DNA from: Spirosoma sordidisoli
GTDB lineage: Bacteria; Bacteroidota; Bacteroidia; Cytophagales; Spirosomataceae
Assembly (NCBI RefSeq): GCF_004138325.1
Contig: NZ_SBLB01000006.1
Location: forward strand, 124,001 to 188,000
Length of the DNA: 64,000 nucleotides
Direction of reading: 5' to 3'
The translations under genes and the position numbers were made by a program. The notes beneath the pieces are model-generated. The model saw only the letters and a list, made by a program, of their open reading frames with translations, did no database searches and was not told the DNA's origin. This document shows, in pieces, positions 62,201 through 64,000 of the stretch (positions within the stretch are counted from its first letter, which is position 1; each line of letters begins with the position of its first letter).

Positions 62201-62764
62201 GCCCCGGCTGGTTCCTTTCACGACCACGCTAACCCCGGGCAAACCCGCGCCGGTAGCCCCGTCGGTTACCCGACCGCTGATGGTCTGGTCGGCCACGGCG
62301 GTCCGCTGTAGCGTATTCGTCAGCGGTGCCGACGGCTCCGTTTCCAGCCGCTGCCCGCTGGCCAGCGCCGTGGTCGGCAGGGTCGTTATCTCACTCGCTT
62401 CCGATACTTTGCGGGCTTTGGTCTCGGCCAGCACCAGGTACACGCCGGTTTTCACCTTTTTATAGCGAAGCCCCTGCGGCCGCAGCACGTTGGTCAGATT
62501 CCGCTCCAGCGATGCGCCGGGGTCGATAACGCCGGGCAGTATGCGCTGGTCGCTGACGAGCCGGTCTTCGAACAGGATATCGACCTGGTAGCGCACCTTC
62601 AGCTGGTTCAGCACGTCGCGCAGCTGAATGGTCTGCGGAGGAGCCAGCTGGTAGGTTGCTCTGGGCAGCGACCGGGCCGTTGCCATAAACTGGGCCAGTC
62701 CGGGATAGCCGCTGAACAGCAGCATTCCGACCAGGCCGACCGATGATAAACGTATAGCCATCAT
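59201..62764 (-). CDS. SusC/RagA TonB-linked receptor with STN domain, module B
   Basis: 1187 residues, built as module A: signal, STN domain (LRDVLNQLKVRYQVDILFE, LRPQGLRYKKVK), carboxypeptidase-regulatory-like domain (ISGRVTDGATGAGLPGVSVVVKG), TonB box (LSEIVVVGYGTQNRRELTGSIA), plug and barrel (VRGLGSISAGNGPLVVIDG; ending AGINLGF). The STN domain indicates trans-envelope signalling to the FecR encoded 30 bases upstream. A second in-frame ATG one codon later is possible. Confidence 0.95.
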   Translation of the reverse strand: MMAIRLSSVGLVGMLLFSGYPGLAQFMATARSLPRATYQLAPPQTIQLRDVLNQLKVRYQVDILFEDRLVSDQRILPGVIDPGASLERNLTNVLRPQGLRYKKVKTGVYLVLAETKARKVSEASEITTLPTTALASGQRLETEPSAPLTNTLQRTAVADQTISGRVTDGATGAGLPGVSVVVKGTSRGTTTDGEGNYRVNAPDGAVTLVLSFIGYVTQEVAVGNRSTVNVTMAVDDKTLSEIVVVGYGTQNRRELTGSIASINTQTIRDQPVTNVVEGLTGRLPGVLVQQNTGAPGNAPSIKVRGLGSISAGNGPLVVIDGQPINSGTQTNAGGLNLLNPNDIEKIDVLKDASATAIFGSRGANGVVLVTTKRGKSGQPRINVDYYTGVQEVSKKVELLNAQQFAEYSKEASNTAYLERVPGASINDPNSQRASGQRYRYPRGEIAGYNFDNPASLTYYDYQDLIFRRAPISNYQVSASGGTDRVQYFVSGNYLTQQGIIRGSDLNRYTVRSNIDAQLSSKLKVGLSFSPSYTLENRVNSDGHWANNGVINAALSAMPILPIYQADGVTYNSQASIAAPYDYPGITNPVANITERDDKANTLRLLGNAYAELSIWKSLRYRGTIGGDVSSFRQNQFQTSAIPLNQLLPPNANNGTSFTSQNINWVTNHTLNYTLDIGTKHHAEALIGMEAQRNDYEENRVTANNFPNDAVRTINAGVITGGLSFRDQWTMASYFARFNYALLDRYLFNVSIRRDGSSRFGANNRYGTFPSASVGWRVTEEPFMKSIPVISELKLRASYGLSGNNAFLGPDGRPNNYPAIGVLTKDNYVFNNVLVNGLATSTIGNESLTWEKSRQTDIGADIGLFQNRLFLTVDYYKRITTDLLLSVQVPSLTGFTSAVRNIGKVENKGMEFSLSSRNLTGAFTWTTDLNFSFNRNKVLALGPTGDPVRSGSGIGETNISVIGEPLGSFYGYRQLGVFRDQADLDSYPRFADSRPGDVKYEDVNKDGRINADDRTLIGNNQPDFVYGFTNSFSFKGLDLGIVVQGVQGGEILNLSRRFFENLEGNANQLTTVLNRWRSPQNPGDGVTPRANSRSTGNNNQVSTRWIESASYLRIRNITLGYNLPKTLANRFKMQTLRVYVGAQNVLTVSKYLGYNPEVSGYEGPLTGGVDYGSYPLARTYTAGINLGF

Positions 62765-62794
62765 GTAGTACAGGATTTAGTAGATAACAGGCAA

Positions 62795-63817
62795 TTAATC
62801 AGTGAACAGAACGCGGTCATTATCGCGGATGTAGTTGATCTGGAGCAGCTCAGCCACCAGCGCCAGCACCTCATTGGCATCGCGCGCCGGAAACGAGCCC
62901 GACACGGTTCGGCTGGCCAGCTGCGCGTCTTTGATGGTGACGGTGAGGCCGTAGTTTTCGTGCAGTATATCGGCGATCTCGCGCAGGGAGGTCTGCTCAA
63001 ACGTGAATCGGTGTCGTTTCCAGGAAGCCAGCGCTTCCGGATGCCGGACGGGCGCAATAGCCAGCCGACCGGTTGGGCCGAGGGTGGCCAGATCGCCGGG
63101 GCGCATCGTCAGCGAGGGGCGGTCTTGCTGCTGCCGGAGACTGAGCGCCACCCGACCCGAGTGCAGCACCACGCGCGTACTCCGCTCGCGGCTGAGAACG
63201 GTAAACTGCGTACCCAGCACCGTTACAACCAGGCCTTTGGGCGTCTGTACCATAAACCGCTGGTGATCGGGCAGGTGCCGGACCGCAAAGTCAGCCTCTC
63301 CGGTGAGCTCGACCGTGCGCGGGCCAGCGCCGAAAAGGCTCGGCCCGAAAGTTACTCTCGGAAACCGCAGCGACGAATTAGCGTTCAGGGTCACGACCGA
63401 GCCGTCGGGCAAGGTCAGGGTCTTGATTTCGCCGAAGCCGGTCTGCTCTGTCCGGTACAGGAGCTGGTCGCGCAGCAGCCAGCCGCTGAGCCCGACAACT
63501 ACGCAGACGGAAGCCGCTACGGCCCATACCCGACCCAAACCACGACTCATCCGCTGCCAGACGGGGTTCGACCCGGCGGGGGTATTGACCGGGGTCGCGG
63601 AGGTGACCAGGCTAACCCGCCGGGCCAGCTGTTCAAAGGCGGGCTGCCAGTCGGTACCCGCCTGCAGGTGTTTCAGCTCCCATTCGTGCAGCCATTGGTA
63701 GTACTGCTCGCGGTTACCGGCTTCGGCCAGCCAGGTCTCTACCGATTTTTTCTGGAGTGGACTGACCCGACCCGAAAAGTAATCGAACAGCACCTCTTTA
63801 GTTATGATGTCTTCCAT
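62795..63817 (-). CDS. FecR-type anti-sigma factor, module B
   Basis: 340 residues. N-terminal sigma-binding part (EDIITKEVLFDYFSGRVSPLQKKSVETWL), one span near 105-122 (WAVAASVCVVVGLSGWLL), FecR core (TLTLPDGSVVTLNANSSLRFP, EADFAVRH, VTVLGTQFTVLS) and C-terminal STN-interacting domain (LREIADILHENYGLTVTI). It is paralogous to module A FecR but clearly distinct. The partner sigma factor is encoded directly upstream and runs off the window. Confidence 0.93.
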   Translation of the reverse strand: MEDIITKEVLFDYFSGRVSPLQKKSVETWLAEAGNREQYYQWLHEWELKHLQAGTDWQPAFEQLARRVSLVTSATPVNTPAGSNPVWQRMSRGLGRVWAVAASVCVVVGLSGWLLRDQLLYRTEQTGFGEIKTLTLPDGSVVTLNANSSLRFPRVTFGPSLFGAGPRTVELTGEADFAVRHLPDHQRFMVQTPKGLVVTVLGTQFTVLSRERSTRVVLHSGRVALSLRQQQDRPSLTMRPGDLATLGPTGRLAIAPVRHPEALASWKRHRFTFEQTSLREIADILHENYGLTVTIKDAQLASRTVSGSFPARDANEVLALVAELLQINYIRDNDRVLFTD

Positions 63818-63860
63818 ACATGAGCCTTTCTTGATTGGACACGCAACCCGGCGTTTACCC

Positions 63861-64000
63861 TTAGTAGAGCCAGGCTGCCAGGAGCAGGCCCGCCGACAGA
63901 AATACGCGCCGGAGCTGCTGCAAGGCCCGGGCCATATGAGCCTCTACCGTTTTAAGGGCCAGGCCCAGTTCATCGGCGATTTCCTGATTTTTCCGGTTCT
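63861..64000 (-). CDS. ECF sigma factor, module B (5' part outside window)
   Basis: Only the C-terminal 46 codons are present. Translation of the minus strand gives NRKNQEIADELGLALKTVE, then AHMARALQQLRRVFLS and a hydrophobic tail ending LAAWLY before TAA at 63861-63863. This is region 4 of an ECF sigma factor, with the same helix-turn-helix as the module A factor (QEVADELGISIKTVEVH). The stop is 43 bases upstream of the fecR start, matching the module A order. Confidence 0.88.
   Translation of the reverse strand, partial: NRKNQEIADELGLALKTVEAHMARALQQLRRVFLSAGLLLAAWLY

Noticed and set aside
1-64000. tRNA, rRNA and riboswitch genes
   Set aside because: None recognised on either strand by eye; a covariance-model search (tRNAscan-SE, Infernal) would be decisive.

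Overview
The window reads as chromosomal DNA of a GC-rich Bacteroidota bacterium, most likely Cytophagales/Spirosomataceae (Spirosoma-like). The evidence is two complete or nearly complete ECF sigma / FecR / SusC (STN domain) / SusD polysaccharide-utilisation modules, weak Shine-Dalgarno sites, a -7 box of the TAnnTTTG type, and 'CCCCCAGCCCCCTAAAGGGGG'-like palindromic intergenic repeats. I found no rRNA, tRNA, CRISPR array, IS element or phage gene. Genus-level placement is inference.

Layout. 0-6.7 kb: housekeeping and envelope genes (a seven-repeat TIG lipoprotein, a 2-hydroxyacid dehydrogenase, PdxA with a long disordered N-terminal extension, YicC, a small lipoprotein, a 3-methyladenine DNA glycosylase). 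6.8-18.1 kb: exported hydrolases (S41 protease, two esterases, a CocE/NonD hydrolase), a glycosyltransferase-like protein, an OpuC-type importer whose permease is fused to a substrate-binding domain with its halves in swapped order, a TerB-like protein and a small secreted protein. 18.2-25.3 kb (minus strand): lutB, an XRE regulator/membrane-protein pair, lutA, rhamnose/fucose mutarotase, fucP, an SDR dehydrogenase and manA. Together these suggest deoxyhexose uptake and catabolism ending in L-lactate oxidation. 25.5-32.4 kb: a TetR regulator, TolC, adaptor and RND pump, followed by an orphan acyl carrier protein and a strong terminator. Near-identical 20-bp palindromic sites lie upstream of tetR and of tolC and are good operator candidates.

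32.4-39.7 kb is the most unusual region: a tight three-gene operon coding for a GAF-domain protein, a giant outer-membrane protein (calcineurin-like phosphoesterase, then a region with FAM20C/CotH-like kinase motifs, then an Omp85-type barrel), and an HD phosphohydrolase fused to a Pycsar-type (DUF5706-like) transmembrane effector domain. No nucleotide cyclase is visible nearby. A palindromic repeat island follows.

40-64 kb (all minus strand) is glycan degradation. Module A is sigma, FecR, SusC, SusD and three tandem Tat-exported polysaccharide-pyruvyltransferase-like paralogs, with a GH92 alpha-mannosidase upstream and a GH29 alpha-L-fucosidase downstream. Module B is sigma (cut by the window end), FecR, SusC and SusD, then a terminator and a GH105-type hydrolase. 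An EamA transporter lies between them. GH29 would release L-fucose for the FucP/mutarotase/SDR set at 21-24 kb. All functional statements rest on motif and architecture recognition; no database search was run.
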